7,539 bases of DNA from a bacterium (GCA_021806125.1 JAJZYC010000070.1:1-7539), one strand, 5' to 3'; positions 1 to 6,765 are shown, numbered from the stretch's first letter. Program-made: numbers and translations. The notes: generated from the letters alone by a model not told the origin.

Positions 1-1687
1 TGAGTTTGCTGACATCTTTCGTAAATGTTTGAGCAGCCAGCTTAAGTCCTTCCGCCATAGTAGGATAAACGCCTATTTCTTCGCCGATTTGTTGGATTGT
101 ATAATTATTTTGCAAATAAACGCTTGCCTGCTGGATTGTTTCCGACGAGTTGTGCGCTAACATATGAATTCCGATAACCTTGTTTGTTTTTTTATCCGCT
201 ATCATCTTTATCAGCCCCTCCGTTTTAAAAATAGCCTGGGCTTTAGGAACGAATTCGACCGGAAAAACAACCTTAATTACATCATAGCCTTCTTTTATAG
301 CCGCTTCCTCCGTTAATCCGACGGAAGATACTTCAGGGTCGGTAAATGTCGTATGCGCAACGGAAGAGTAGTCCGCTTTTATATGTTTGCCGTGAAGCAT
401 GTTGCCTGCGGCTATCTTGCCGTCATACGCGGCAGTCGTAACTAACCTCGTTAAACCCGTAACGTCGCCGCAAGCATAAATATCGGGATTCGTAGTCTTA
501 AGTTCGCCGTCCACTTTAATAAAACCCTGTTTATAGGTTTCGACGCCGACAGCCTCCAAATTTAAATCTTCGGTATTTCCTACAACGCCGGTTGCCATTA
601 AAAATTCATCGAACTTGACCGTTTTCAGCCCTTCTCCCGTTTCAATTTCGGCATATTTTTTGCCGTCCTCTTTATAAAGGCGTTTTATAGAGGAGTTCAG
701 TAAAAACTCTATTCCTTCGTTTTTTAAGATTTGCAAAAGCGACTCCGAGATTTCGGGCTCTTCGTTAAGCAAAATCCTGCCTGAACGCCCTACCACTACC
801 ACCTTTGAACCGAATCTTCCAAACATCTGGGCAAATTCGAGCGATACTGCCCTTGTGCCCAATATTAAAAGTGTTTCCGGCAGGTAATTTAAGTTTAATA
901 TCTCTTCGTTTGTAATATAGCCGGTCTCCCCCAATCCTTTAATATCTATTATCTGGTTCGTAGAACCCGTCGCAATAATGAATTTATCCGAGGTAATTTT
1001 ATAAGGGTCTATGTTTTTATCGTTCGGGATAACCTCAACCGAATTTTTTGACGCAAAACTTCCTCTGCCTTCTATAAATGTAATATTGCCGTAACCCCTT
1101 AATACGTTATAATATTTCATTTCCCTGAGGCTGTTAAGAAGTTCGGTTTTCACTTTTATGAGTTCTTTTATGTCAATTTGCGCCTGCTTTGTTTCTATGC
1201 CTTTAAATTTATTACTCAAAGGTTCGTAATATATTCTAGCCGCTTCCAAAAGATGTTTTGAAGGCACACAGCCCCTGTTAAGGCATGTGCCGCCTATAAC
1301 CCAGTTTTCGATAACGCACACTTTTTTGCCTTCGTCGGCAAATTTAATAGCCGAGGAAAAAGCGGCAGAACCGCCGCCTATTATTATTAAATCGTAATCA
1401 TAATTATGGTTTTTGCCGGTCAGACTATTATTGTCCGCCTCCGTCTTTTTTTCTTCGGCTTCCGAAACATAGGCGGTTTCGTGAGATAAGGGGGTATAGC
1501 CGGCATTTTCTATATTTTTCTTTATATCTTCAACTTTTATGTCGTCTAATGCCAAAATCGTGCTTTCTTTTTTCGATAAAGAAGTATCTACTTTGATAAC
1601 CCCCTTTACTCTATTTATCGCTTTATTTACAGATGTAACGCAGTGTTCGCAGGTCATACCCTCGACGTTTATTTTAATCTTCTTCAT
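1..1687 (-). CDS. merA: Mercuric reductase MerA with N-terminal HMA domain, 3' end cut by window
   Basis: Cytoplasmic flavoprotein reducing Hg(II) to Hg(0) with NADPH. I translated 562 residues; the stop lies outside the left edge. Residues 1-68 form an HMA (NmerA) domain with GMTCEHC (C13, C16). A hydrophilic linker (about 68-97) leads to the pyridine nucleotide-disulfide reductase core: FAD motif GGGSAA at 104-109, redox-active GGTCLNRGCVPSK with C135 and C140, second FAD motif YACGDVTG near 404-411, and the dimerisation domain from about 440. The NADPH-site loop reads GTRAVS (277-282), not classic GxGxxG; a similar departure is known in other MerA proteins. The last visible residues, AEGLKLAAQTFTKDVSKL, match the MerA C-terminus, which normally ends a few residues later in a vicinal Cys pair, so that pair should lie just beyond the edge. 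The ATG at 1687 follows a GGGAG site 6 nt upstream. It is the third gene of a mer operon. Dihydrolipoamide dehydrogenase is the main alternative, but HMA plus this C-terminus argue for MerA. Confidence 0.93.
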   Translation of the reverse strand, partial: MKKIKINVEGMTCEHCVTSVNKAINRVKGVIKVDTSLSKKESTILALDDIKVEDIKKNIENAGYTPLSHETAYVSEAEEKKTEADNNSLTGKNHNYDYDLIIIGGGSAAFSSAIKFADEGKKVCVIENWVIGGTCLNRGCVPSKHLLEAARIYYEPLSNKFKGIETKQAQIDIKELIKVKTELLNSLREMKYYNVLRGYGNITFIEGRGSFASKNSVEVIPNDKNIDPYKITSDKFIIATGSTNQIIDIKGLGETGYITNEEILNLNYLPETLLILGTRAVSLEFAQMFGRFGSKVVVVGRSGRILLNEEPEISESLLQILKNEGIEFLLNSSIKRLYKEDGKKYAEIETGEGLKTVKFDEFLMATGVVGNTEDLNLEAVGVETYKQGFIKVDGELKTTNPDIYACGDVTGLTRLVTTAAYDGKIAAGNMLHGKHIKADYSSVAHTTFTDPEVSSVGLTEEAAIKEGYDVIKVVFPVEFVPKAQAIFKTEGLIKMIADKKTNKVIGIHMLAHNSSETIQQASVYLQNNYTIQQIGEEIGVYPTMAEGLKLAAQTFTKDVSKL

Positions 1688-1770
1688 GATTTTCTCCCTG
1701 TATTTATAATGTTCCAATAAATATTACAAATATATGTTATTAATAATAAACATTTGCGCAAAAACAAGTC

Positions 1771-1792
1771 GGGCAGTTTGTCTTCCCTGCCT
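1771..1792 (-). terminator. Weak hairpin between merT and merA
   Basis: On the minus strand GGCAG (1791-1787) can pair with CTGCC (1776-1772) around a 10-nt loop, overlapping the merT stop codon. A run of five T follows about 7 nt after the stem (1764-1760). The stem is short and the T run is distant, so this is at best a partial terminator or attenuator lowering transcription into merA. It may be chance. The remaining 84 nt before merA are very AT-rich and show no convincing site except the merA ribosome binding site. Confidence 0.2.
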
Positions 1793-2250
1793 TACAGTTG
1801 CGGCCACGCCATAAAAATCTGGCCGGTATCGACATATAAATATATAAATATCAAGGCCGTAATCAATATAGACGAGAAAAAAACTATCTTGCTAAAATTA
1901 AGCGAACCAGCCGATGCCTCGCAATCGCATGATTCTCCGCCTGAGCTTTCGCCGATATTAGATGCACTTTTTTGTAAAGATATTTTCGGCATTATATAAA
2001 TAAAGAAAAAGGATAAAAGGATGCCGACGATATTTAATATCAAGAAATAATTTCTGTAAGGCGCAATAACTCCCAGAAAAGAGGCGGTGGAACCTAAAAC
2101 TCCCCCTGTGCTTGCACCCACTCCCAGTATGCTGAAAACTAAAGGTCCCCAGCAGCAAGCCCCTCCCAAAATTGCGAACAGGGTTGCGGAACCGGAAGTT
2201 ACATTGGAGCTTGCGCCGGAGATTGTGTTAGGCATATTTTTTGTTTTCAT
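1792..2250 (-). CDS. merT: MerT-like inner-membrane mercuric ion transporter
   Basis: Inner-membrane protein that takes Hg(II) from the periplasmic side and hands it to cytoplasmic MerA. The 152-residue product has three hydrophobic segments (about 21-45, 66-88, 119-140). The first contains ACCWGP with the vicinal pair C32/C33, the hallmark Hg-binding site of MerT, and APYR (63-66) precedes segment 2, as in the family. A hydrophilic loop of about 30 residues between segments 2 and 3 holds a second cysteine pair as CDC (C108, C110), where MerT has its second, more widely spaced pair. At 152 residues it is longer than the classic MerT of about 116; the extra length is in the N-terminal Ser/Thr-rich stretch and the loop. 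The ATG at 2250 has AGAGG 10 nt upstream; ATG codon 6 is a poorer start. It lies 61 nt after the MerP-like gene and 104 nt before merA, on the same strand. Another MerT-superfamily member (such as MerF or MerC) fits less well because of the three segments and two Cys pairs. Confidence 0.85.
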   Translation of the reverse strand: MKTKNMPNTISGASSNVTSGSATLFAILGGACCWGPLVFSILGVGASTGGVLGSTASFLGVIAPYRNYFLILNIVGILLSFFFIYIMPKISLQKSASNIGESSGGESCDCEASAGSLNFSKIVFFSSILITALIFIYLYVDTGQIFMAWPQL

Positions 2251-2282
2251 GATAATTTAACCTCTTTGCTTATCTACATAAT

Positions 2283-2314
2283 TAAATTAACCGATATATT
2301 ATACCGTTAATTTA
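2283..2314. repeat. AT-rich 9-bp inverted repeat at the end of the MerP-like gene
   Basis: TAAATTAAC (2283-2291) and its exact reverse complement GTTAATTTA (2306-2314) flank a 14-nt AT-rich centre. The right arm contains the stop codon of the MerP-like gene. The stem is mostly A-T and has no T run after it, so it does not look like an intrinsic terminator. It could form a modest mRNA hairpin between two cistrons, or be chance in AT-rich DNA. Confidence 0.35.
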
Positions 2315-2698
2315 TTTTATATAATGGGCGGTATAATGAAACATGGCGTTCGATGCGCCGTCTATTGCCTTTATAAAGGTTTCTGGCGGAATGTTTCCGT
2401 GAAACTTTACTATTGCCTCTTGATTTTCCATATCAACTTTTGCAGAAACAACCCCTTTTATGTTATATAACGCATTCTGAATAGAGGTTATGCAAAAAGT
2501 ATCCCCGCATACAAGCCCGTAAACTTTAAATTTATCCGTATTAAGAGCATTTGTCTTCGTTAAAACGGCAGGCATAAGCGCCCCCGAAACGGCGTTTTTT
2601 TGATAGACGAATGCCGATACCAAGGATACCAGCGAAGCTAAAATCAAAACAGCGAAAATACCTGCAATAACATTTTTCCTATTTAAATAACTTTTCAT
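2312..2698 (-). CDS. MerP-like membrane-anchored or exported heavy-metal-binding protein with Cx4C site
   Basis: Likely a periplasmic or membrane-tethered Hg(II)-binding protein that passes the ion to the adjacent MerT. The 128-residue product starts with a basic stretch and one hydrophobic segment (about 9-31), either a signal anchor or a signal peptide with possible cleavage after VSA. Residues about 57-120 follow the HMA pattern: beta strand, Cys loop, helix ending NIKGV, beta strand with AKVDMENQEAIVKF, then a second helix. The metal loop is GLVCGDTFC (C64, C69), four residues between cysteines instead of the two in GMTCxxC of MerP. The ATG at 2698 is chosen because GGAGG sits 5 nt upstream; an in-frame TTG at 2710 would make the ribosome binding site part of the coding region. 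It is the first gene of the mer operon, about 50 nt below a strong promoter. Known: MerP precedes or follows MerT in many mer operons. Inference: that this divergent domain plays that role. Confidence 0.65.
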   Translation of the reverse strand: MKSYLNRKNVIAGIFAVLILASLVSLVSAFVYQKNAVSGALMPAVLTKTNALNTDKFKVYGLVCGDTFCITSIQNALYNIKGVVSAKVDMENQEAIVKFHGNIPPETFIKAIDGASNAMFHYTAHYIK

Positions 2699-2756
2699 AA
2701 AAACCTCCAAATCGTTTATTTTTAAAATTTTTTTTTATTCCAAACCCAATATTTAT

Positions 2757-2788
2757 ATTTTACACCTTATACCTTACTATAATGTCAA
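2757..2788 (-). promoter_or_regulatory. Promoter of the mer operon with long spacer and internal dyad, MerR-type in layout
   Basis: On the minus strand a perfect -35 TTGACA (2788-2783) is followed after 20 nt by TAAAAT (2762-2757), a 5/6 match to the -10 consensus. A TGTAAA (2764-2759) gives an 18-nt alternative. The spacer contains an inverted repeat TTATA-6 nt-TATAA (2782-2767). A long 19-20 nt spacer with a dyad inside it is the known architecture of promoters controlled by MerR-family activators. The predicted start, near 2750, leaves about 50 nt of leader before the MerP-like ATG. No regulator gene is visible, so the identity of the regulator is inferred only from geometry. Confidence 0.55.
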
Positions 2789-2820
2789 GCTTTTTTAAAC
2801 TAAAAGGATAAATTAATCAT

Positions 2821-3210
2821 ATGGATTTTTAAGCTTATTTATTATATGCTTTTTCCTCTTTATACCTGAATTTTTTATCGGGGTTGTCTGCAAAATAATC
2901 GCGATAGAAGGAATAACCGGAACTTTTTTAAAGGCAGTTGAACAAATTCCGCCAATGGTTGCCTTTTCTTTCATTATACCCATTATGGCGATTATTTCTT
3001 TAATTGGAGGGTTAATTCACTTTTACTATATTAAAGACTCTCTGAAATTAGCAATTTAGATTATTCCCATAGGAACAAGAGCTTTAACCGGTTCTAAAAT
3101 CGGCGTTTTTTATTTCTAAAAATTCCAGAGCAAAAACTTTAATAATTTATCAGGGAACATTTATAATTTTATTAGGCATTTTAATGCTTGTATTTTCGGT
3201 ATTGCGATAA
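2821..3210 (+). pseudogene. Decayed TauE/SafE (TSUP)-like membrane transporter fragment
   Basis: This is the only gene-like sequence on the plus strand. A possible start ATG (2821) is followed by a run of five T (2826-2830); one more T would open a frame reading MDFLSLFIICFF and onward. That frame then runs through IPPMVAFSFIIPIMAIIS and GGLIHFYYIKDSLKLAI to a TAG at 3057-3059, and after it IIPIGTRALTGSKIGVFYF to a TAA at 3117-3119. Pieces in the other two frames continue as KIPEQKL and then GTFIILLGILMLVFSVLR, ending at TAA 3208-3210. The order of these pieces (Pro/Val-Ala-x-Ser segment, Gly-x-x-x-H-F segment, GxRxxGSxIG, KIPEQKL, final hydrophobic helix) resembles one half of TSUP anion or sulfur-compound permeases. 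At least two stops and two to three frameshifts make it non-functional. It overlaps the convergent HyfI-like gene by 61 nt. The family call rests on my reading of motifs; a generic membrane-protein remnant is the alternative. Confidence 0.5.
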
Positions 3211-3722
3211 GAAGCTTTTAGAATGTCCATAAATTTTAAAAATCCCGATATTATAGTTTCCGGTTCGGGCGGACATCCTTTAATGTGCACGGCGATGTTT
3301 AAATATTTTGAAACCGGGCCGCATACCGAATATGAATCTTTAAACGGTCCTCCAGTTTCGGGACAGTCCCCCGCAGTAATCACGAACTTAGGCGACGGTA
3401 TATTTTCATAAGTCTTTAACATAGGATTAAGCATATTTCTAGTTACGCAACCGGTTATTATAAGAACATCCGCATGCTTCGGGGATGCGACAAACTTTAT
3501 GCCGAATCTTTCCAAATCGTAATAAGGGTTGGAAAGGGCGGCAAGCTCGTTTTCGCAGGCGTTACAGGAGCCGCTGTCCACAAGCCTTACGAATAAACTT
3601 CTCCCGAATACTTCGTTAACCGAACGTTTTAATTCTTCCCCTTTAATTAAAATCGAATCGCTTCCGGCGGCGGCTATTTCCTGCGTCTTATTTTTAAATA
3701 ATAATTTACTTAGAAAGCTCAT
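3150..3722 (-). CDS. hyfI: HyfI/NuoB-like 4Fe-4S small subunit of a hydrogenase-related complex
   Basis: Electron-transfer subunit on the cytoplasmic arm, next to the HyfG-like large subunit. In 190 residues it keeps the proximal 4Fe-4S ligands in group 4 hydrogenase form: DSGSCNACENEL (C53, C56), AGDCPETGGPF (C120) and KGCPPEPE (C150). Two further cysteines, C92 in TGCVT and C134 in SVCGPV, sit in conserved surroundings. The CxxC, rather than the tandem CC of true complex I NuoB, places it with the Hyf/Hyc/Ech side. The ATG at 3722 has AAGGTG 7 nt upstream and lies 15 nt after the hyfG-like stop, so the two are co-transcribed. It is the last gene of the operon. Residues from S171 onward are antisense to the TSUP-like pseudogene and do not resemble the family, so the original C-terminus may have been altered. 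No HyfH-type ferredoxin gene separates it from the HyfG-like gene, unlike hyf of E. coli. Confidence 0.85.
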   Translation of the reverse strand: MSFLSKLLFKNKTQEIAAAGSDSILIKGEELKRSVNEVFGRSLFVRLVDSGSCNACENELAALSNPYYDLERFGIKFVASPKHADVLIITGCVTRNMLNPMLKTYENIPSPKFVITAGDCPETGGPFKDSYSVCGPVSKYLNIAVHIKGCPPEPETIISGFLKFMDILKASYRNTENTSIKMPNKIINVP

Positions 3723-3737
3723 AGATTATCACCTTAA

Positions 3738-5243
3738 TCACATATCGTTGCCGGAATAAGATAAATTGAGGCTTTTGTTTATCAAAGGAAAATCGGCAAT
3801 TATATTTCCCAATACCCCGTACTGAATGGACGGCCATATCCTGAACGACGGGTCAATATATTTAAGCCTGAAAATCTTCCCGTTGTCGTCCGCCATTATA
3901 TAGAAAAAAGCGTTGCCCCTTGAAGTTTCGGAATTGCCGATTGCATACTTATAAGCTTCAGGTTTATTTCCGTAAGCAACGGCGATATCCCCTTCGGGCA
4001 GATTAAACAATAAACCTTCGATTATTTTTTTGGAAACATAAATTTCTTTAATTTTTAAAACCGTTCTTGCGAAAACATCCCCGCCGTCATGCAAAACAGG
4101 TTTCAGATTCAACTTATCGTATATAAGATAAGGAAATTCAATTCTGGAATCCCGCGGCAATCCGGACGCTCTTGCGCTTATGCCGCACAGCGAAAGCTCT
4201 TCCGCAGTTTTATGATTAATTTTTCCGGTAAATTCAAGCCTGTCTAAAACGGTAGAAGAATTTAAAATAAATTCTTCGCAATCTTTTATAATATTTTCGA
4301 CTTTCTCGACTGCCTCCTCTATTGCCTTAAGTTTCGCAGAATCAAGGTCTAAATTTACGCCGCCTATGGTTAAAGAATTAAACAAAAACCTGTGCCCGCT
4401 TAAATTTTTATTAAGCCTCATCAACTCTTCCTGCAGCGCAAACAAGTTCTGCGCCGGCAGGGCAAAACCGATATCCATAAAAATCCACGCAACATCCCGC
4501 ACATAGTTCCAAATTCTTTCAAGCTCCGCAAGAATTACCCTAATATATTTCGCCCTTTCGGTTATTTCAATATTTAAGATGCTTTCGGCGGCTTCAAGAT
4601 AACCGATGCCGATATTGACGTTATTGTCTCCGGAAATCTTTGCGGCTAAATTCAGGGCATCTTTGAAATCTCTGCCTTCGCAAACTTTTTCGATGCCTCT
4701 GTGCTTCCAAAAATGCCTTATTTCAAGCTGTAAAACCGGCTCTCCCGCAAGGGAAAACCTGAAGTGTCCGGGTTCTATAATTCCGGCATGAACCGGGCCT
4801 ACAAGAACTTCAAAAATTCCTTCGCCCAAAATCTCTTTAAATTTATATTCGCCGTATTTCTTCATATCGGGAATTAAATTATTATAATCCTTTCTTAAGG
4901 GATGGACGGAAGAATCCCAGTTTTCGGGATACAGCATTAAAGGCCTTAAATCGGGATGTCCTGACGGTAAAAGACCGAATAAATCGTATATCTCGCGCTC
5001 ATACATTTTGGCGGCGGGACAGATTTTAGATATAGATTGAAAACTTTCGTCCGCATCGACGCGATATTCATCGATACCGCCGCCGCCTCCAAAAAAATAT
5101 CTGAGGGTAAATTTAGAATTTAAGGCTCTCTCGTCCGCGGCGGCGATGCCGAGCAGATATTTTCCGGACGCTTTGATATTATCCGCCGAATTTATAAAAT
5201 CGCTTGATTTTATATTATGTTTATTTAGTATAATCTTATCCAT
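3738..5243 (-). CDS. hyfG: HyfG-like NuoC-NuoD fusion lacking Ni-Fe ligands (Ehr-type large subunit)
   Basis: Large cytoplasmic-arm subunit of a complex I/group 4 hydrogenase-like complex. Residues about 1-125 are the NuoC-type domain with the 30-kDa signature (YEREIYDLFG, GHPDLRPL, HPLRKDY at 81-120). Residues about 140-501 are the NuoD/hydrogenase large-subunit domain: VGPVHAGIIEPGHFRF (148-163), HRGIEK (181-186), GISARASGLPRDSR (354-367) and DFPLINKSL (484-492). In [NiFe] enzymes of the HycE type the first ligand motif reads CGIC; here the aligned residues are S204-G-D-N207. The second motif, DPCxxC, is replaced by NLSYSG (S495, G498). The protein has no CxxC anywhere and ends at residue 501, lacking the C-terminal extension found in HycE. 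It therefore cannot bind Ni-Fe in the known way. This is the defining trait of the energy-converting hydrogenase-related (Ehr) group. Its ATG abuts the hyfF-like TAA directly (TAAATG), with AGGA 11 nt upstream, suggesting translational coupling. Confidence 0.88.
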   Translation of the reverse strand: MDKIILNKHNIKSSDFINSADNIKASGKYLLGIAAADERALNSKFTLRYFFGGGGGIDEYRVDADESFQSISKICPAAKMYEREIYDLFGLLPSGHPDLRPLMLYPENWDSSVHPLRKDYNNLIPDMKKYGEYKFKEILGEGIFEVLVGPVHAGIIEPGHFRFSLAGEPVLQLEIRHFWKHRGIEKVCEGRDFKDALNLAAKISGDNNVNIGIGYLEAAESILNIEITERAKYIRVILAELERIWNYVRDVAWIFMDIGFALPAQNLFALQEELMRLNKNLSGHRFLFNSLTIGGVNLDLDSAKLKAIEEAVEKVENIIKDCEEFILNSSTVLDRLEFTGKINHKTAEELSLCGISARASGLPRDSRIEFPYLIYDKLNLKPVLHDGGDVFARTVLKIKEIYVSKKIIEGLLFNLPEGDIAVAYGNKPEAYKYAIGNSETSRGNAFFYIMADDNGKIFRLKYIDPSFRIWPSIQYGVLGNIIADFPLINKSLNLSYSGNDM

Positions 5244-6740
5244 TTAAAAAATTATCCTGCCTCCAAATTCAGCCGATGCGGATTTTACTATATTTAAAAA
5301 AGGGGACGGTATGTAAAATAATAATAAAGAGGAGAGCAGCAAAAGAATTAAAGGAACATATACCATAAAAGGATGGATAGCGCCCTCATTAACCTCTTTA
5401 TGCGCCTTTTTGCCGTTTTTAAGTTCGTCGCCCGGTTCTTCGTTATCCGTATTTCCCATGTACATTTTAAGAATTTTGCCGAAAAGCCCTATAAAAATAA
5501 AAATCAGCAGGATAAAAACTAAAAACCCCAGCAGTATATTACTCCTAAATACCCCCGTCATAATGTAAATTTCTCCCAAAAACATTGCAAACGGAGGCAT
5601 TCCGCTGATTCCCATAACTCCGAAAAGAAGAACCAATGCCGTGACCGGGAAATTCTTTGATAAATTCCTTATTTTGTCTATTCTTCTTTCATGTGTTGCC
5701 GCAAGAACGTTTCCCGAAGACAAAAATAATAAACCTTTATTCAAAGCATGGAAAAAAATCTGTAAAAGGCTTCCTATTACCGCTATTCCGCCTATACCGA
5801 AACCAAGGGCTATAATACCCATATTTTCCATGGAAGAAAATGCGAACAGGCGCTTGTAGTCGGTCTGCTTTATTACCGAAAAAGCCGAAACTAAAATAGT
5901 AAAAAAGCCGAAGCCTATTAAGAAATATCTCGGATAATAGATGCCTGCCGCCCCGTTAATCTGATAAAACCTTAAAATACCCAAAAGCGCCGTATTAAGC
6001 AAAACTCCGGACAACAAAGCGCTGACGGGGCTTGGACCCTGCGAATGCGCATCGGGAAGCCAGTTGTGCATTGGAGCAAATCCTACTTTCGTTCCGAACC
6101 CGACAAGCGCAAGAAGAAAAGCAAGCATAAGAAAATTTTTGTCTAATTTTGCGCCGGCCTGCATAATATTTATAAAAGATAAAGACCGCAGGCTTTCTCC
6201 GTAAACCTGCGAGGTCGTAAAATATAGAATAACTATCGCAAAAAGTCCTATAGCAATGCCTACCGAACACATAATGACGTATTTCCATGTAGCCTCAAAA
6301 GATTCTTTGGTCCTGTTAAAAGAAACCAATAAGGCGGTAGCCAAAGTCGTAGCCTCGAGTCCTGTCCAGTAAATACCGAGATTGTTAGACAATATCGAAA
6401 CCATCATGCTGAAAATAAATAAATTTTTCCAGAAATAGTAAAATTTAAATTTTCTTTTCGATATGCCTCCTGCTATTTCTGTTCTGACATATCCGAACGA
6501 ATAAAAGGCCACGAATAGCTCAAGGGTCGAAACCGTTATAAGAATGACTAAATTAATATAATCCACAAAGAAAAAGCCGCCTAAAAAAACCGTAACGGAA
6601 TTAAAAGACAGGGCGATTGCGGCAACCGCGCAAAATACGAGAACGGATACCGCCAACTGCATATAGGACATCCATAAAACATCGGCAAATATCGAAACGA
6701 TTAAAGCTGCTGCAGGAAGTATCAATATTAATTCATACAT
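5244..6740 (-). CDS. hyfF: HyfF-like antiporter-type proton channel subunit
   Basis: Integral membrane subunit of the NuoL/M/N family, expected to move protons or sodium across the inner membrane, driven by the cytoplasmic arm. The 498 residues are almost wholly hydrophobic, with about 13-14 membrane segments. The ion-path residues of the family are in place: E129 in YWTGLEATTLATALLV, K153 in ATWKY, K218 in GFGTKVGFAPMHNWLPDAH, and H331 and K335 in FFHALNKGLLFL. The DAHSQGPSPVSALLSG block (230-245) and DYKRLFAFSSMENMG (294-308) are typical of this family. A charged loop (about 429-453) separates the last two helices. It follows the hyfE-like gene by 25 nt with only a weak GGGA site about 12 nt from ATG 6740, and abuts the hyfG-like gene. 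HyfF rather than HyfB or HyfD is favoured by its position between hyfE and hyfG and by length close to that of known HyfF (about 525). Confidence 0.9.
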   Translation of the reverse strand: MYELILILPAAALIVSIFADVLWMSYMQLAVSVLVFCAVAAIALSFNSVTVFLGGFFFVDYINLVILITVSTLELFVAFYSFGYVRTEIAGGISKRKFKFYYFWKNLFIFSMMVSILSNNLGIYWTGLEATTLATALLVSFNRTKESFEATWKYVIMCSVGIAIGLFAIVILYFTTSQVYGESLRSLSFINIMQAGAKLDKNFLMLAFLLALVGFGTKVGFAPMHNWLPDAHSQGPSPVSALLSGVLLNTALLGILRFYQINGAAGIYYPRYFLIGFGFFTILVSAFSVIKQTDYKRLFAFSSMENMGIIALGFGIGGIAVIGSLLQIFFHALNKGLLFLSSGNVLAATHERRIDKIRNLSKNFPVTALVLLFGVMGISGMPPFAMFLGEIYIMTGVFRSNILLGFLVFILLIFIFIGLFGKILKMYMGNTDNEEPGDELKNGKKAHKEVNEGAIHPFMVYVPLILLLLSSLLLFYIPSPFLNIVKSASAEFGGRIIF

Positions 6741-6765
6741 TTTTTGTTTTAATCCCGTTTAAAAT

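Noticed and set aside
1703..1729. Possible separate merA promoter (TTGTAA, 15 nt, TATAAA on the minus strand)
   Set aside because: The spacer is too short, and such matches are expected by chance in this AT-rich stretch; the operon promoter upstream explains expression.
1754..1999. Plus-strand open frame of about 80 codons opposite merT
   Set aside because: It lies antisense to a clear MerT-like gene, shows no family pattern and lacks a convincing ribosome binding site.
2699..2710. TTG start giving four extra residues to the MerP-like protein
   Set aside because: The TTG and next bases are the Shine-Dalgarno sequence GGAGG for the ATG at 2698; the ATG start is far more plausible.
5995..6288. 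Minus-strand frame of about 97 codons inside the hyfF-like gene
   Set aside because: It is an out-of-frame reading within a conserved antiporter-type subunit with all key residues in the main frame.
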